Assembly (NCBI GenBank): GCA_028280305.1 | Contig: JANQMC010000047.1 | Coordinates: 1 to 61,005, forward strand | DNA length: 61,005 bases | Direction of reading: 5' to 3' | Origin: Pelagibius sp. | GTDB taxonomy: Bacteria; Pseudomonadota; Alphaproteobacteria; Kiloniellales; Kiloniellaceae | In this document: positions 35,941 to 46,237 of the stretch, one piece after another | Position numbering within the stretch: position 1 is the first letter of the stretch | Layout: the number at the start of each line of letters is the position of its first letter | Position numbers and translations under genes: made by a program | The notes under the pieces: generated by a model | Databases searched by the model: none | What the model saw: only the letters and a program-made list of their open reading frames with translations | What the model was told of the DNA's origin: nothing

Positions 35941-36954
35941 ATGCGACTTCCTACAGCGATCGTCGTTGCTGCGCTGGCCATCGGTGCCGGCAATCAGGCC
36001 GTGGCCGATACCTCGGACAAGCGTATCGCGCTTTCGAACAACTACGCCGGAAACTCATGGCGCCAGGCAATGCTGCGCAGTTGGGACAAGGTGACAAGTC
36101 AGGCCGTGGACCAGGGCGTGGTGGCTGCTGCCGACCCTTTCACCACGGCTGAGAACCAGGTGACCGAACAGGCCGCGCAGATCCAGAACCTCATCCTTCA
36201 GGGTTACGACGCCATCGTCATCAACGCCGCTTCGCCCGAAGGCCTGAACGGGGCCGTCAAGGAAGCCTGCGACGCCGGGGTGACCGTCGTGTCCTTCGAC
36301 GGCGTGGTGACCGAGCCCTGCGCCTGGCGTATCGCCGTGGATTTCAAGCAAATGGGCAAGGACGAGGTGCTCTACCTTGCGGACAAGCTGCCTGACGGCG
36401 GCAATCTGCTGGAGATTCGCGGCCTCGCCGGTGTCTTCGTCGACGACGAGATTTCGGCCGGCATTCATGAAGGTGTCGCAGAAACCGGGAAATTCAAAAT
36501 CGTCGGCTCCGTCCACGGCAACTGGGCACAGGACGTTTCGCAGAAAGCCGTTGCCGGCATCCTGCCAAGCCTGCCGGAAATCGCGGCGGTGGTGACCCAG
36601 GGCGGCGACGGCTACGGCGCTGCACAGGCCTTCAAGGCGGCCGGGCGGCCAACGCCGGTGATCGTCATGGGCAACCGTCACGACGAACTGACCTGGTGGA
36701 AGGAACAGAAGGACGCCAGCGGCTACGAGACCATGTCGGTTTCCATCGCACCGGGTGTCTCGACGCTGGCCTTTTGGGTCGCTCAGCAGGTTCTCGACGG
36801 TCAGGACGTGCCGAAAGATCTCGTCGTGCCGTTCCTGCGTATCGACCAGGGTAATCTCGAAGCAAATCTCGCCAATACTGAGGCCGGCGGCGTCGCCAAT
36901 GTCGAGTATTCGCTTGAAGATGCCAAGGCGGTGATCGCGGCAGCCGGGGGCTGA
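35941..36954 (+). CDS. ABC importer periplasmic substrate-binding protein (sugar type)
   Basis: A 337-residue type I periplasmic binding protein of the RbsB-like family. Signal peptide residues 1-22 (cleavage at VA|DTSDKR), then the typical [17 protein letters not shown] start and the [17 protein letters not shown] hinge-region motif. It leads a four-gene importer operon with an AGGAGGAAAGA ribosome site. The ligand is probably a sugar or sugar alcohol, but no catabolic gene sits in the operon to name it. Confidence 0.92.
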   Translation: MRLPTAIVVAALAIGAGNQAVADTSDKRIALSNNYAGNSWRQAMLRSWDKVTSQAVDQGVVAAADPFTTAENQVTEQAAQIQNLILQGYDAIVINAASPEGLNGAVKEACDAGVTVVSFDGVVTEPCAWRIAVDFKQMGKDEVLYLADKLPDGGNLLEIRGLAGVFVDDEISAGIHEGVAETGKFKIVGSVHGNWAQDVSQKAVAGILPSLPEIAAVVTQGGDGYGAAQAFKAAGRPTPVIVMGNRHDELTWWKEQKDASGYETMSVSIAPGVSTLAFWVAQQVLDGQDVPKDLVVPFLRIDQGNLEANLANTEAGGVANVEYSLEDAKAVIAAAGG

Positions 36955-36986
36955 GCGCGCAGACGCGCTGCGCTTATCGGTCAGAT

Positions 36987-38441
36987 ATGGGTGTCTCTTC
37001 AGGTACGGCTGCGGAACTGGACGGCGTCGACAAGAGCTTCGGCGCCGTTCAGGCGCTTGCCGGTGTCAGTCTGACTCTGCAGCGCGGCGAATGTCTGGGC
37101 CTTGTCGGACACAACGGCGCCGGCAAATCCACGCTGATGAACGTGCTGGCCGGGGTGCTGGCCCCCGATGCCGGGCAGATTGCCATTGACGGCAATGACC
37201 TGACCGGGCGTTTCGGCGCGGCGGCGGCGCATCGGGCGGGCGTACGCTGCGTTTTTCAGGAACTCTCGCTCTGCCCCAACCTGACCGTTGCGGAGAATGC
37301 CCGGATCATCCATCCGGCGATCCGTGGCATCGGCTGGCGACGTCGGGCCCGCGATCTGATCGTCGGCCAGCTCGACAAGGTCTTTCCCGGCCACGGGATT
37401 CATCCCGATGCGCTGGTCGGCGATCTGTCCATCGCGCGGCGGCAGATGGTGGAGATTGCACGGGCTTTTTCCGTAACCGAAGCGCCGGCCAAGGTGGTGA
37501 TCCTCGACGAACCGACGTCGTCGCTCGACACCATCGTCGCCGGACAGTTGCTCGACTTCGTCCGGCAGTACGTTTCCGGGGGCGGCGCCTGTGTCCTCAT
37601 CTCTCACCTGCTGGGCGAGATCCTTTCCAGCGCCGACCGGATCGCGGTGATGCGCGATGGCGGTGTGGTGGCTCTGGACAGCGCCGAGGCGTTCGACCGT
37701 ACGTCCCTAGTGGCGGCGATGGGCAGTGTCGCGGAAGAGCAAACGGCAGGTGCTAGCGCTTCGAAACGCGACAGCGGAACGGCGGTCGTTCGCGCGCGGC
37801 CGAAGGCCCAGGCCGACGCGATGGAACTGACGGCTCATCGCGGAGAAGTCGTCGGATTGGCCGGACTCAGCGGGCATGGCCAGACCGATCTGATCGTGCA
37901 GGTTTTCGAAGGCTCGGGCGGCGCCGAGGTATCGGGGGATGTTGCGATGGTGGCCGGCGACCGGCAGAGCGACGGCGTCTTCCCGCTTTGGTCAATTGCG
38001 GAGAACATATCGATCGGCTCCTTGCGGCGGTTTCTTTCCGGCCCTTTGCTCGACCGCAGCGAAGAAAAAGCCTTCGCCGAGGGCTGGCGCAGCAAGATCG
38101 GCATTCGCACCCCCGATGTGGACGCGCCGATCCTGTCGCTTTCCGGCGGGAACCAGCAGAAAGCACTCTTCGCCAGGGCCTTGGGCTCAACAGCGGAGAT
38201 CGTGGTCATGGACGATCCCATGCGCGGCGTCGACATCGGCACCAAGCAGGAAGTCTACGCCATGATCCGCGACGAGGCCGCCAAGGGCCGCACGTTCCTT
38301 TGGTACACGACGGAGATGGATGAGTTGCGCAACTGCGATCACGTCTACGTATTCCGCGACGGCATCATCGCTGCCGATCTGACGCGCGGCGAAATGACCG
38401 AGGAAAAAGTGCTCCACTCGTCTTTCCGGGCAGACGCATGA
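36987..38441 (+). CDS. ABC importer ATPase, tandem-domain sugar type (RbsA/MglA family)
   Basis: A 484-residue protein with two nucleotide-binding domains. Domain 1 (about 10-245) has Walker [10 protein letters not shown], signature [15 protein letters not shown] and Walker [13 protein letters not shown]. Domain 2 (about 260-480) has the degenerate Walker [13 protein letters not shown] expected for this family, signature [17 protein letters not shown] and Walker [12 protein letters not shown]. There the usual catalytic Glu is Asp, so the second site probably hydrolyses poorly or not at all. Its stop overlaps the first permease start by 4 bp. Confidence 0.93.
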   Translation: MGVSSGTAAELDGVDKSFGAVQALAGVSLTLQRGECLGLVGHNGAGKSTLMNVLAGVLAPDAGQIAIDGNDLTGRFGAAAAHRAGVRCVFQELSLCPNLTVAENARIIHPAIRGIGWRRRARDLIVGQLDKVFPGHGIHPDALVGDLSIARRQMVEIARAFSVTEAPAKVVILDEPTSSLDTIVAGQLLDFVRQYVSGGGACVLISHLLGEILSSADRIAVMRDGGVVALDSAEAFDRTSLVAAMGSVAEEQTAGASASKRDSGTAVVRARPKAQADAMELTAHRGEVVGLAGLSGHGQTDLIVQVFEGSGGAEVSGDVAMVAGDRQSDGVFPLWSIAENISIGSLRRFLSGPLLDRSEEKAFAEGWRSKIGIRTPDVDAPILSLSGGNQQKALFARALGSTAEIVVMDDPMRGVDIGTKQEVYAMIRDEAAKGRTFLWYTTEMDELRNCDHVYVFRDGIIAADLTRGEMTEEKVLHSSFRADA

Positions 38442-39379
38442 TCAAACGGTTCCTGACGCCCCGGGCCATGCGGGGTGCGCTGCCCATCGCGGCGCTGATT
38501 GTGATCCTGGTTGCGATCTTCTGGCTGCAGCCGCGCACCATGAGCTATTTCGGGCTCAATCTGCTGCTCAACCTGGCGATTCCCATTGCGCTGGCGACCA
38601 TCGCCCAGATGTTCATCCTCTGCGTCAACGACCTGGACCTCTCCATCGGCGCCTTCGTCAGCCTCGTCGCCTGCATCACCGCGACCTGGCTCAACGACTC
38701 CCCGCTTCTGGGGGCGCTGGCCCTGGCCGGGCTGGTTCTCGTCTACGCCGGTGTCGGCGCCTTGATCCATCTGCGCAACCTGCCGTCCATTGTCGTGACC
38801 CTCGGCATGTCCTTCGTCTGGCTCGGCCTTGCGGTTCTGGTGCTGCCGACGCCGGGCGGCAAGGCGCCGGAATGGATCCGGGCCCTGATGACCTTGAAGC
38901 CCGCCTATGTGCCTTTCCCGGTCATCGCCTCCGTGGTGATCGCCGGCGTCGTGCATCTGGGCCTCATGCGCTCGGCCTATGGGGCGGTGCTGCGCGGGGC
39001 GGGCGGCAATCCGAAGTCGTTGGAGCGGGCGGGCTGGTCGATCCTGAAGATCAAGATGACCATGTTCGCGCTTGCCGGGTTTTTCGGCGTTCTCTCGGGC
39101 ATGGCCCTGGTGGGCCTGACCACCTCGGCGGACGCCAACATTGCCCTACGCTACACGCTGCTTGCGATCGCCGGCGTGATCCTCGGCGGCGGCGAGTTCG
39201 TGGGCGGACGGGTTTCGCCGGTCGGAGCCGTGGTCGGTGCCATCGTCCTGACCTTGGCAGGTTCCTTCCTCTCCTTTCTCCGCCTCAATCCGGACTGGCA
39301 GATCGGCGCGCAGGGCGCGATCCTCATCATTGTGCTGGCGCTGCGTGTCCTGATCTCGCGGATGGAGGTGCGGTCGTGA
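38438..39379 (+). CDS. ABC importer permease 1 (RbsC family)
   Basis: A 313-residue membrane permease of the BPD_transp_2 family with eight to ten hydrophobic helices. The conserved block [20 protein letters not shown] follows the third helix, as in RbsC/XylH proteins. It starts in a 4-bp ATGA overlap with the ATPase gene and its TGA overlaps the GTG start of permease 2. Two distinct permease genes indicate a heterodimeric channel. Confidence 0.92.
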   Translation: MIKRFLTPRAMRGALPIAALIVILVAIFWLQPRTMSYFGLNLLLNLAIPIALATIAQMFILCVNDLDLSIGAFVSLVACITATWLNDSPLLGALALAGLVLVYAGVGALIHLRNLPSIVVTLGMSFVWLGLAVLVLPTPGGKAPEWIRALMTLKPAYVPFPVIASVVIAGVVHLGLMRSAYGAVLRGAGGNPKSLERAGWSILKIKMTMFALAGFFGVLSGMALVGLTTSADANIALRYTLLAIAGVILGGGEFVGGRVSPVGAVVGAIVLTLAGSFLSFLRLNPDWQIGAQGAILIIVLALRVLISRMEVRS

Positions 39380-40326
39380 ACACACTCTCCCGCATCGGAC
39401 GGCAGCCCTGGCTCTGGGCCTGGATCGCAGCCCTTGCCGTGTGGCTGGCCACGGCGGTCTTCACCGGCGGCCAGGGCGCGGCGCAGGTGATGAGCGCCGC
39501 CACGACCTTCGGCGCTTTCTTCGTCATCGTCGCCCTGGGCCAGATGTTCGTCATCACCCTGGGCCCCGGCAACGTCGATCTTTCGATCCCGGCAACCATG
39601 ACCCTCGCCGGGACCGTGGCCATGAAGGTGATGGACGGCGCCAATGCCATGATCCCGGTTGGGTTCCTTCTGGCCGTCGCCATCGGGCTGGGTGTCGGCG
39701 CGATCAACTACGGCCTTATCCGCTTTCTCAGGATCCCGCCAATCATCGCAACCCTGTCGTCCAGTTTCATCTTCCAGTCCGCCGCGATCTGGTACAACCG
39801 CGGCCTGCGCATCAAACCGCCCGAGATGCTTGCCGATTTTACGACGGCGAAGATCGTTGGGGTTCCGGTCCTGGCCGTGGCCGTCGTCCTGCTGGCTGTG
39901 ATCATGCACTTCGTCCTGGTGCGGACGGTCTACGGCCGCGGCGTCATCGCCATCGGGCAGAACCAGCGCGCCGCCCATCTGGCCGGCGTGCCGGTCGAGC
40001 GGACCCGCGCCATCACCTATGTGAACTGCGCCGTCTTCGCGGCCTGCTGCGGCTACTTCCTCGGCGCCTTTTCAGGCGGAGCCGCGCTTAACATGGGCGA
40101 AGAGTATCTCCTCTCCTCCATCGCGGTCGTGGTGATCGGCGGCACTTCGGTCGCCGGCGGCTACGCCAATGTGCCCGGCCTCTGGGGCGCGGCCCTGTTC
40201 CTGTTTCTGCTGGTCACGATGCTGAACACTTTCGGCGCCGGCGCAGGCGTGCGGCTTGTGTTGACCGGGCTCATCATCATCGCGGTCATCGTCGCCGCAA
40301 GCGGCGGACGCAAGCGCGACGGCTGA
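39376..40326 (+). CDS. ABC importer permease 2 (RbsC family)
   Basis: A 316-residue permease, paralogous to permease 1, from a GTG start ([12 protein letters not shown]) inside a GTGA overlap with the upstream stop. The family block GPGNVDLSIPATMTLAGTV is present, and the C-terminal half has the GGTSVAGGYANVPGLWG loop before the last helices. The longer open frame starting inside permease 1 is a shadow. Last gene of the importer operon; a hairpin overlaps its stop codon. Confidence 0.92.
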   Translation: MNTLSRIGRQPWLWAWIAALAVWLATAVFTGGQGAAQVMSAATTFGAFFVIVALGQMFVITLGPGNVDLSIPATMTLAGTVAMKVMDGANAMIPVGFLLAVAIGLGVGAINYGLIRFLRIPPIIATLSSSFIFQSAAIWYNRGLRIKPPEMLADFTTAKIVGVPVLAVAVVLLAVIMHFVLVRTVYGRGVIAIGQNQRAAHLAGVPVERTRAITYVNCAVFAACCGYFLGAFSGGAALNMGEEYLLSSIAVVVIGGTSVAGGYANVPGLWGAALFLFLLVTMLNTFGAGAGVRLVLTGLIIIAVIVAASGGRKRDG

Positions 40327-40349
40327 GGCGAAAGGCCTTACTTCGCCTC
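40325..40349. terminator. Hairpin between convergent importer operon and phhA
   Basis: Arms GAGGCGAA (40325-40332) and TTCGCCTC (40342-40349) around a 9-nt loop. It begins inside the stop codon of permease 2 and ends at the phhA stop. There is no T-run on either side, so its termination efficiency is doubtful. Confidence 0.4.
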
Positions 40350-41153
40350 CTAAGCCGCGCCGGCCTCGTCCTTCGGCGGGAAGGTTGGTGGCAGGGATTT
40401 CAGACGTTTGGCCTCGTCCATGATCGGCACCAGATCGCTGCTCACCAGGTCGTAGAGCTGCCGGGCCGAGTCGATGACGTAGTAGACGGTCTGGAAGATA
40501 TCGATGCGGTAGGGCGTGCGGAACACGGTGAGCGCATCGAAGGGCCGGCGTTCCGGTTTCTCGCTCTCCACCGAATAGGGCGCCTCGCCCGCCGAAGAGG
40601 CGATCCCGGCGCCATAGATGCGCATCCCCTCTTCCGTGCGGATCAGGCCGAACTCCACGGTGAACCAGAACAGGCGCTGCATCATCCAGATGTAGGACTT
40701 GTCGAGCTGCAAGGCCTTCTCGCCGTACTTCTGCAGGAAATCGGCGTAGGTCGGCAGGGTCAGCATCGGGCAGTGGCCGAAAATCTCGTGAAAGACATCC
40801 GGCTCCTGCAGGTAGTCGAACTCCTCACGGCGGCGGATAAAGGTGGCGGCGGGAAACTTGCGCTCGGACAGGAGCGTGAAAAACTTTTTGGGCGAAATCA
40901 GCGCCGGCACCGGCTCCACCCCGAAACCGCTGATCTCGTTCAGGCGTGCATTCACGTCCTTCAACTGCGGCACCCGGTCGTCCGGCAGCTCGAGCGCATT
41001 CAGCCCGTTGAGGTATTCGTCGCAGACCCGGCCCGGCAACAGCGCTTTCTGGCGGGCGTAAAGATCGCGCCAGACGGCGTTCTCCTCGTCGCTGTAGGAA
41101 ATGATCCCCCTGCTGTTCGGGATCTTCGATTCGTAACTGGTCGACTTTGCCAT
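40350..41153 (-). CDS. phhA: Phenylalanine 4-monooxygenase
   Basis: A 267-residue bacterial aromatic amino-acid hydroxylase converting phenylalanine to tyrosine with pterin and O2. Iron ligands are H122 and H127 in VFHEIFGHCPML and E167 in FTVEFGLIRT, the standard 2-His-1-Glu triad with correct spacing. Ribosome site AAGGAGGAAGGA lies directly before the ATG, next to a 7-bp hairpin (41165-41181). It follows the 4-hydroxyphenylpyruvate dioxygenase gene by 127 bp on the same strand, forming a Phe/Tyr degradation set. No pterin-carbinolamine dehydratase gene is adjacent. Confidence 0.96.
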   Translation of the reverse strand: MAKSTSYESKIPNSRGIISYSDEENAVWRDLYARQKALLPGRVCDEYLNGLNALELPDDRVPQLKDVNARLNEISGFGVEPVPALISPKKFFTLLSERKFPAATFIRRREEFDYLQEPDVFHEIFGHCPMLTLPTYADFLQKYGEKALQLDKSYIWMMQRLFWFTVEFGLIRTEEGMRIYGAGIASSAGEAPYSVESEKPERRPFDALTVFRTPYRIDIFQTVYYVIDSARQLYDLVSSDLVPIMDEAKRLKSLPPTFPPKDEAGAA

Positions 41154-41280
41154 GATCCTTCCTCCTTCCCGCTTCGGGAAGCGCGATCAACGTTTGGGGG
41201 CACCGACCTCGGCCATCAGCTTGACAGCACCCTCCTTACCCAAGCGTTAACCCTGATATGGGTGCTGCGCGATAACTGCG

Positions 41281-42354
41281 CTAGCCCTCGGCCTTCAGGA
41301 CGCCGCGGCGGATCTGGTCTTCCTCGATGGAATCGAACAGCGCCTGGAAATTGCCCTCGCCGAAACCTTCGTCGCCCTTGCGCTGAATCAGTTCGAAGAA
41401 CACCGGGCCGATGACGTTCTTGGTGAAGATCTGCAGCAACCGCCCGCCATCTTCGGTCGGCGCGCCGTCGATCAGGATCTTGTTTGCCGCCAGGCGCTCA
41501 AGGTCTTCACCGTGACCGGGCAGCCGCCCATCGACCTGCTCGTAATAGGTATCCGGCACGCCGGACTGGAACTCGACACCCTTGGCGTTCAGCGTCTCAA
41601 CGGAATCATAGATGTCGTCGGTGCCCAGGGCGATGTGTTGAATGCCTTCGCCCTTGTACTCTTCGAGGTACTCGGCGATCTGCGACTTGTCGTCGGAACT
41701 CTCGTTGATCGGAATGCGGATCTTGCCGCAGGGGCTGGTCATGGCCTTGGATTTCAGGCCGGTCAGCTTGCCCTCGATATCGAAGTAGCGGATTTCCCGG
41801 AAATTGAAGAGCCGCTCGTAGAAATCAGCCCATTCCTTCATGCGGCCGCGGTAGACATTGTGGGTCAGGTGATCGATGTAGGTGAGACCGGCGCCCGGCG
41901 GATGCTGGTCGACACCGGGGATCGGCTTGAAGTCGACGTCGTAGATAGAGCCGTTGTCGGCGTAACGGTCCACCAGATAAATCAGCGAGTCGCCGATGCC
42001 CTTGATGGCGGGGATGTTCAGTTCCATCGGCCCGGCGTTCGACTCGACCACCCAGGCGCCCAGTTCCTCGGCCCGCTTGCAAGCCGCCGCCGCATCCTTC
42101 ACCCGAAAGGCGATGGCACAGACCGAGGGACCGTGCAGCAGCGTGAAGGCCTGCGGGAAACCCTGCCCCTCCGCATTCAGGATAAAGTTCACATCACCCT
42201 GACGGTAAAGCGTCACCGCCTTCGAGCGGTGCTTGGCGATGGCCGTAAAGCCCATGGTTTCGAAGAGACGCCCCAACGCCTCCGGTTCCGGCGAGGTGAA
42301 TTCGATGAACTCGAAACCATCGGTCTGCATCGGATTGTCCCAATGGTCGGCCAT
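41281..42354 (-). CDS. hppD: 4-hydroxyphenylpyruvate dioxygenase
   Basis: A 357-residue Fe(II) dioxygenase producing homogentisate from 4-hydroxyphenylpyruvate. Iron ligands H162 (IDHLTHNV), H240 (EGIQHIALGTDD) and E321 (GPVFFELIQRKG) are all present. I use the ATG giving MADHWDNPMQTDGFEF, preceded by AGAAAGGA; the frame continues upstream without family character. It sits upstream of phhA on the same strand. Homogentisate dioxygenase and later pathway genes are not in the window. Confidence 0.96.
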   Translation of the reverse strand: MADHWDNPMQTDGFEFIEFTSPEPEALGRLFETMGFTAIAKHRSKAVTLYRQGDVNFILNAEGQGFPQAFTLLHGPSVCAIAFRVKDAAAACKRAEELGAWVVESNAGPMELNIPAIKGIGDSLIYLVDRYADNGSIYDVDFKPIPGVDQHPPGAGLTYIDHLTHNVYRGRMKEWADFYERLFNFREIRYFDIEGKLTGLKSKAMTSPCGKIRIPINESSDDKSQIAEYLEEYKGEGIQHIALGTDDIYDSVETLNAKGVEFQSGVPDTYYEQVDGRLPGHGEDLERLAANKILIDGAPTEDGGRLLQIFTKNVIGPVFFELIQRKGDEGFGEGNFQALFDSIEEDQIRRGVLKAEG

Positions 42355-42741
42355 GGCAGCGTCCTTTCTCCTCTGATCGTGTGTTCCCGAGCGCCCGGCT
42401 TCGCCTGTGTGGAAGCGGCGCAACAGATGTCGCCTTGTTGCTGACAGCCTTAGACCGTCAAGTTGCAACCATCAATATAGGCCGGAATCCATCGCGCTGT
42501 TCGTTCATTCCTTGCTGCTATGCAGCAAAACGTGCCGCTTCGACTCGCCCCCTTGGCAAATCTTTCGCCTGCCCCGAAGAGAACGTTGCGATATGATCTC
42601 GAGCGGTTTGGGATTCGCCCGATCCTTGCTTTCTTCAGTCGCCGGCAGCCTCTTAAATTGTTATTTAGGTCAGTATCTATTACCTTTTTATGAGAGATCA
42701 GAAATCTCACTGCGCCGTAACAGCAAGCAGGACCCGTGACT
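42355..42741. other. Divergent intergenic region hppD / indolepyruvate oxidoreductase
   Basis: A 387-bp region without a credible gene, AT-rich at its right end (42650-42690), where the promoter of the plus-strand oxidoreductase probably lies. It carries a perfect 17-bp palindrome (separate entry). AGGA at 42730-42733 serves the ATG at 42742. Shared control of both aromatic-degradation directions from here is plausible. Confidence 0.55.
42512..42528. promoter_or_regulatory. Candidate operator palindrome
   Basis: Perfect dyad TTGCTGC-TAT-GCAGCAA, 7-bp arms with a 3-bp centre, 158 bp upstream of hppD and 214 bp upstream of the divergent oxidoreductase. Its size and symmetry fit an operator for a dimeric repressor or an Lrp/AsnC-type regulator of aromatic amino-acid catabolism. 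No regulator gene is adjacent, so the protein is unknown. Confidence 0.45.
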
Positions 42742-45700
42742 ATGGCTTTGCAGGCGGTTTCCCTAGACGACAAATACGCCCTTGAACGGGGCCGGGTCTT
42801 CCTGACCGGCACCCAGGCGCTGGTGCGCCTGCCGATGATGCAGCGCCAGCGCGATCTCGCCGCAGGGCTCAACACCGCGGGCTTCGTCACCGGTTATCGC
42901 GGCTCGCCCCTGGGCGGTGTCGATCAGCAGATGGGACGCGCGGCGCAATTCCTGAAGAAACATCACATCCACTTCCAGGCCGGTGTGAACGAAGACCTGG
43001 CAGCCACCGCGGTCTGGGGCAGCCAGCAGGGCGACCTTTTCGGCGACAGCAATTACGACGGCGTTTTTTCCATGTGGTACGCCAAGGGCCCGGGTGTCGA
43101 CCGCTCCGGCGACGTGCTGCGCCACGGCAACATGGCCGGCGCCAGCCGCAACGGCGGCGTTCTGCTGCTGGCCGGCGACGACCACACCGCCAAATCCTCG
43201 ACCACCGCGCATCAGTGCGAATACACCTTCATGGACCTGATGATCCCGGTGCTCAACCCGGCGGGGGTTCAGGAGTTTCTCGATCTCGGCCTCTACGGCT
43301 GGGCGATGAGCCGTTTTTCCGGCTGCTGGATCGGCTTCAAGACCATCGGCGAGACCGTCGACTCCTCTGCCAGTGTCTCGATCGACCCGGCGCGCAACCA
43401 GATCATCCTGCCGGAAGACTTCGAGGAAACGCCGGGCGGCCTGCATGTGCGCTGGCCGGACACGCCGCTGGAACAGGAAGAACGCCTGCACCGCCACAAG
43501 ATCTACGCCGCCCTCGCCTTTGCCCGCGCCAACAAACTGGACAAGACGGTGCTTGGCGCCGAGAAACCGCGCTTCGGTATCGTCACCGCCGGCAAGGCCT
43601 ATCTCGACGTACGCCAGGCCCTCGACGATCTGGGCATCGACGAAGCCCGCGCCCGGGAAATCGGTCTGGCGGTCTACAAGGTCGGCATGTCCTGGCCGCT
43701 GGAACGCGAAGGCATCCGCCAGTTCGCCGAAGGCCTGGAAGAAATCCTGGTGGTCGAGGAAAAGCGCGCCATCATCGAAAACCAGGTAAAGGAACAGCTC
43801 TATAACTGGCGCGCCGACGTGCGCCCGCGCATCGTCGGCAAGTTCGATGAAAACGGCGACTGGATTCTGCCCTCCATCGGTGAACTGACCCCGGCGCGCA
43901 TCGCCCGTGCCATCGCCAAGCGCATCGCGCGCTTTCATTCCAGCGAGGACATTGACCAACGCCTGCGATTCCTGGCGGAAAAGGAAGAGGCGCTGAGCGC
44001 CGAGCAGACGCCGATGACCCGGGTTCCCTATTTCTGTTCGGGCTGCCCGCACAACTCCTCCACGAAAGTTCCCGAAGGCAGCCGTGCCCTTGCCGGGATC
44101 GGCTGTCACTACATGGTGCAGTGGATGGACCGGAACACCGACACCTTCAGCCAGATGGGCGGCGAGGGCGTCGCCTGGGTCGGCCAGGCCCCCTTCTCCA
44201 AGACCAAGCACGTCTTCGTCAATCTGGGCGACGGCACCTACTTCCATTCGGGGATTCTGGCGATCCGCGCCGCCGTCGGCGCCGGGGTGAACATCACCTA
44301 CAAGATCCTCTACAACGATGCGGTGGCCATGACCGGCGGGCAGTCGGTCGACGGTCCTCTCGATCCGGCCATGATCACCCGTCAGGTCGCCGCCGAAGGC
44401 GTGCGCCGTATCGTGGTGGTGACCGACGAGCCTGAAAAGTATCCCCTGGGCACCAACTGGGCCGAGGGCGTGACCGTCGAGCATCGCGAGCGTCTCGATG
44501 CAATCCAGAAGGATCTGCGCGAGATCGAAGGCGTTACCGTGCTGCTCTACGATCAGACCTGCGCGGCGGAAAAGCGCCGGCGCCGCAAGCGCGGCCTCTT
44601 CCCCGATCCGCCCAAGCGCGCCTTCATCAACGATCTGGTCTGCGAGGGCTGCGGCGACTGTTCGGTAAAATCCAACTGCGTTTCCGTGGTGCCGGTGGAA
44701 ACCGAATTCGGGCGCAAGCGCGCCATCGACCAATCGTCCTGCAACAAGGACTTTTCCTGCGTGAACGGCTTCTGCCCCAGCTTCGTGACGGTGCATGGCG
44801 GCGCCATCCGCAAGATGAAGCCGCTGTCGCAGAAGCCGAGCCCGGCGGCGGATACCTGGGACGACCTGCCGGCACCTGTTGTGCCGAGCCTCGACGCACC
44901 TTACGGCATCGTGGTCACCGGGGTCGGCGGTACCGGCGTGGTGACCATCGGTGCGCTGCTCGGCATGGCTGCCCATCTGGAGGGGCGCGGCTGCTCCCTG
45001 CTCGACATGGCAGGGCTGGCGCAAAAAGGCGGCGCCGTGGTCAGCCACATCCGCCTCGCCCCCAAGCCGGAAGACATTCATGCCGTGCGCATCTCCGCCG
45101 GCGGCGCCAAGCTGATACTCGGCTGCGACCTCGTGGTCGCCAGCGGCTTCGAGGCCTTGTCCAAAATCACCCCGGGCGATACCCATGCGGTGATCAACAG
45201 CCACCAGGTGATGACCGGGGAATTCACCCGCAATCCCGACCTGGCGTTCCCGGGCGGCGAACTGCAGCGCCTCATCGCCGAAGCCAGCGGCCCCGGCAAG
45301 GCCGACTTCATTGATGCCACGCGCATCGCCACCGCCCTGCTTGGCGATTCCATCGCCACCAACCTCTTCATGTTGGGTTTTGCCTGGCAGAAGGGCCTGG
45401 TGCCGCTGAGCGAAGAGGCCATCAACAAGGCCATCGAACTGAACGGCGTGGCGGTCGAAGCCAACAAGCGCGCTTTCCGCTGGGGGCGGCGGGGCGCCCA
45501 CGATCTGGCGAGGGTGGAAAAGGCCATTGCGCCCAAGGCCGAACCGCAGAGCCATCACCTCTCCCAGGACCTGGACGAGCTGATCTCCCGGCGCGCCGAC
45601 TTCCTGACCGGCTATCAGAACGCCGCCTATGCAGAGCGCTACAAGAAACTGGTGACGCGCCTGCGCCAGGCGGAAAAGGAAAAGGCTCCGGGCTTTTCGG

Positions 45701-46227
45701 GCCTCGCCGAGGCCGTCGCCCGCTATTACTTCAAGCTGCTGGCGGTGAAGGACGAATACGAAGTGGCGCGGCTCTACAGCGGCCCGGAGTTCCGTCAGAA
45801 GCTGAACGAGCAGTTCGAGGGCGACTTCAAACTTTCCTTCCATCTCGCCCCGCCGCTGATCGCCAAGCGCAATCCCGACAACGGCGAACTGCAAAAGCAG
45901 GAGTTCGGCGCCTGGATGCTGCCGGCCTTCCGCCTGCTGTCCAAGCTGAAGGGCCTGCGCGGCACGGCCCTCGACATCTTCGGCTACAGCGCCGAGCGCA
46001 AGATGGAACAGGCGCTGATCCGGGACTATGAAATGGTCATGGAAGAGGTCGCTGGGAAGCTTTCCGCCGACAGCCACGCCATCGCCGTGGAACTGGCCTC
46101 GATCCCGGAGAAGATCCGGGGCTACGGCCACGTGAAGGAAGCCCATGTAAAAACCGCCAAGGCTTGCGAAGGCGACCTGCTGGAGGCCCTGCGCAACCCG
46201 GCGCAACGCCAGACAGCAGCCGAGTAG
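42742..46227 (+). CDS. Indolepyruvate ferredoxin oxidoreductase, fused alpha-beta type
   Basis: An 1161-residue fused 2-oxoacid:ferredoxin oxidoreductase that decarboxylates aryl pyruvates from aromatic amino acids to aryl-acetyl-CoA. The order is: N-terminal pyrimidine-binding domain (VTGYRGSPLGGVDQQM), TPP/Mg site around FVNLGDGTYFHSG after CSGCPHNSS, an iron-sulfur segment (LVCEGCGDCSVKSNC), then the gamma-like domain (VTGVGGTGVVTIGALLG) and a DUF6537-like C-terminus. ATG 42742 is preferred over GTG 42736 because of its spacing from AGGA. It is divergent from hppD/phhA, giving two aromatic-degradation outlets side by side. An equally long open frame on the other strand is a GC-driven shadow. 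Confidence 0.94.
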   Translation: MALQAVSLDDKYALERGRVFLTGTQALVRLPMMQRQRDLAAGLNTAGFVTGYRGSPLGGVDQQMGRAAQFLKKHHIHFQAGVNEDLAATAVWGSQQGDLFGDSNYDGVFSMWYAKGPGVDRSGDVLRHGNMAGASRNGGVLLLAGDDHTAKSSTTAHQCEYTFMDLMIPVLNPAGVQEFLDLGLYGWAMSRFSGCWIGFKTIGETVDSSASVSIDPARNQIILPEDFEETPGGLHVRWPDTPLEQEERLHRHKIYAALAFARANKLDKTVLGAEKPRFGIVTAGKAYLDVRQALDDLGIDEARAREIGLAVYKVGMSWPLEREGIRQFAEGLEEILVVEEKRAIIENQVKEQLYNWRADVRPRIVGKFDENGDWILPSIGELTPARIARAIAKRIARFHSSEDIDQRLRFLAEKEEALSAEQTPMTRVPYFCSGCPHNSSTKVPEGSRALAGIGCHYMVQWMDRNTDTFSQMGGEGVAWVGQAPFSKTKHVFVNLGDGTYFHSGILAIRAAVGAGVNITYKILYNDAVAMTGGQSVDGPLDPAMITRQVAAEGVRRIVVVTDEPEKYPLGTNWAEGVTVEHRERLDAIQKDLREIEGVTVLLYDQTCAAEKRRRRKRGLFPDPPKRAFINDLVCEGCGDCSVKSNCVSVVPVETEFGRKRAIDQSSCNKDFSCVNGFCPSFVTVHGGAIRKMKPLSQKPSPAADTWDDLPAPVVPSLDAPYGIVVTGVGGTGVVTIGALLGMAAHLEGRGCSLLDMAGLAQKGGAVVSHIRLAPKPEDIHAVRISAGGAKLILGCDLVVASGFEALSKITPGDTHAVINSHQVMTGEFTRNPDLAFPGGELQRLIAEASGPGKADFIDATRIATALLGDSIATNLFMLGFAWQKGLVPLSEEAINKAIELNGVAVEANKRAFRWGRRGAHDLARVEKAIAPKAEPQSHHLSQDLDELISRRADFLTGYQNAAYAERYKKLVTRLRQAEKEKAPGFSGLAEAVARYYFKLLAVKDEYEVARLYSGPEFRQKLNEQFEGDFKLSFHLAPPLIAKRNPDNGELQKQEFGAWMLPAFRLLSKLKGLRGTALDIFGYSAERKMEQALIRDYEMVMEEVAGKLSADSHAIAVELASIPEKIRGYGHVKEAHVKTAKACEGDLLEALRNPAQRQTAAE

Positions 46228-46237
46228 CGAGACAAGC

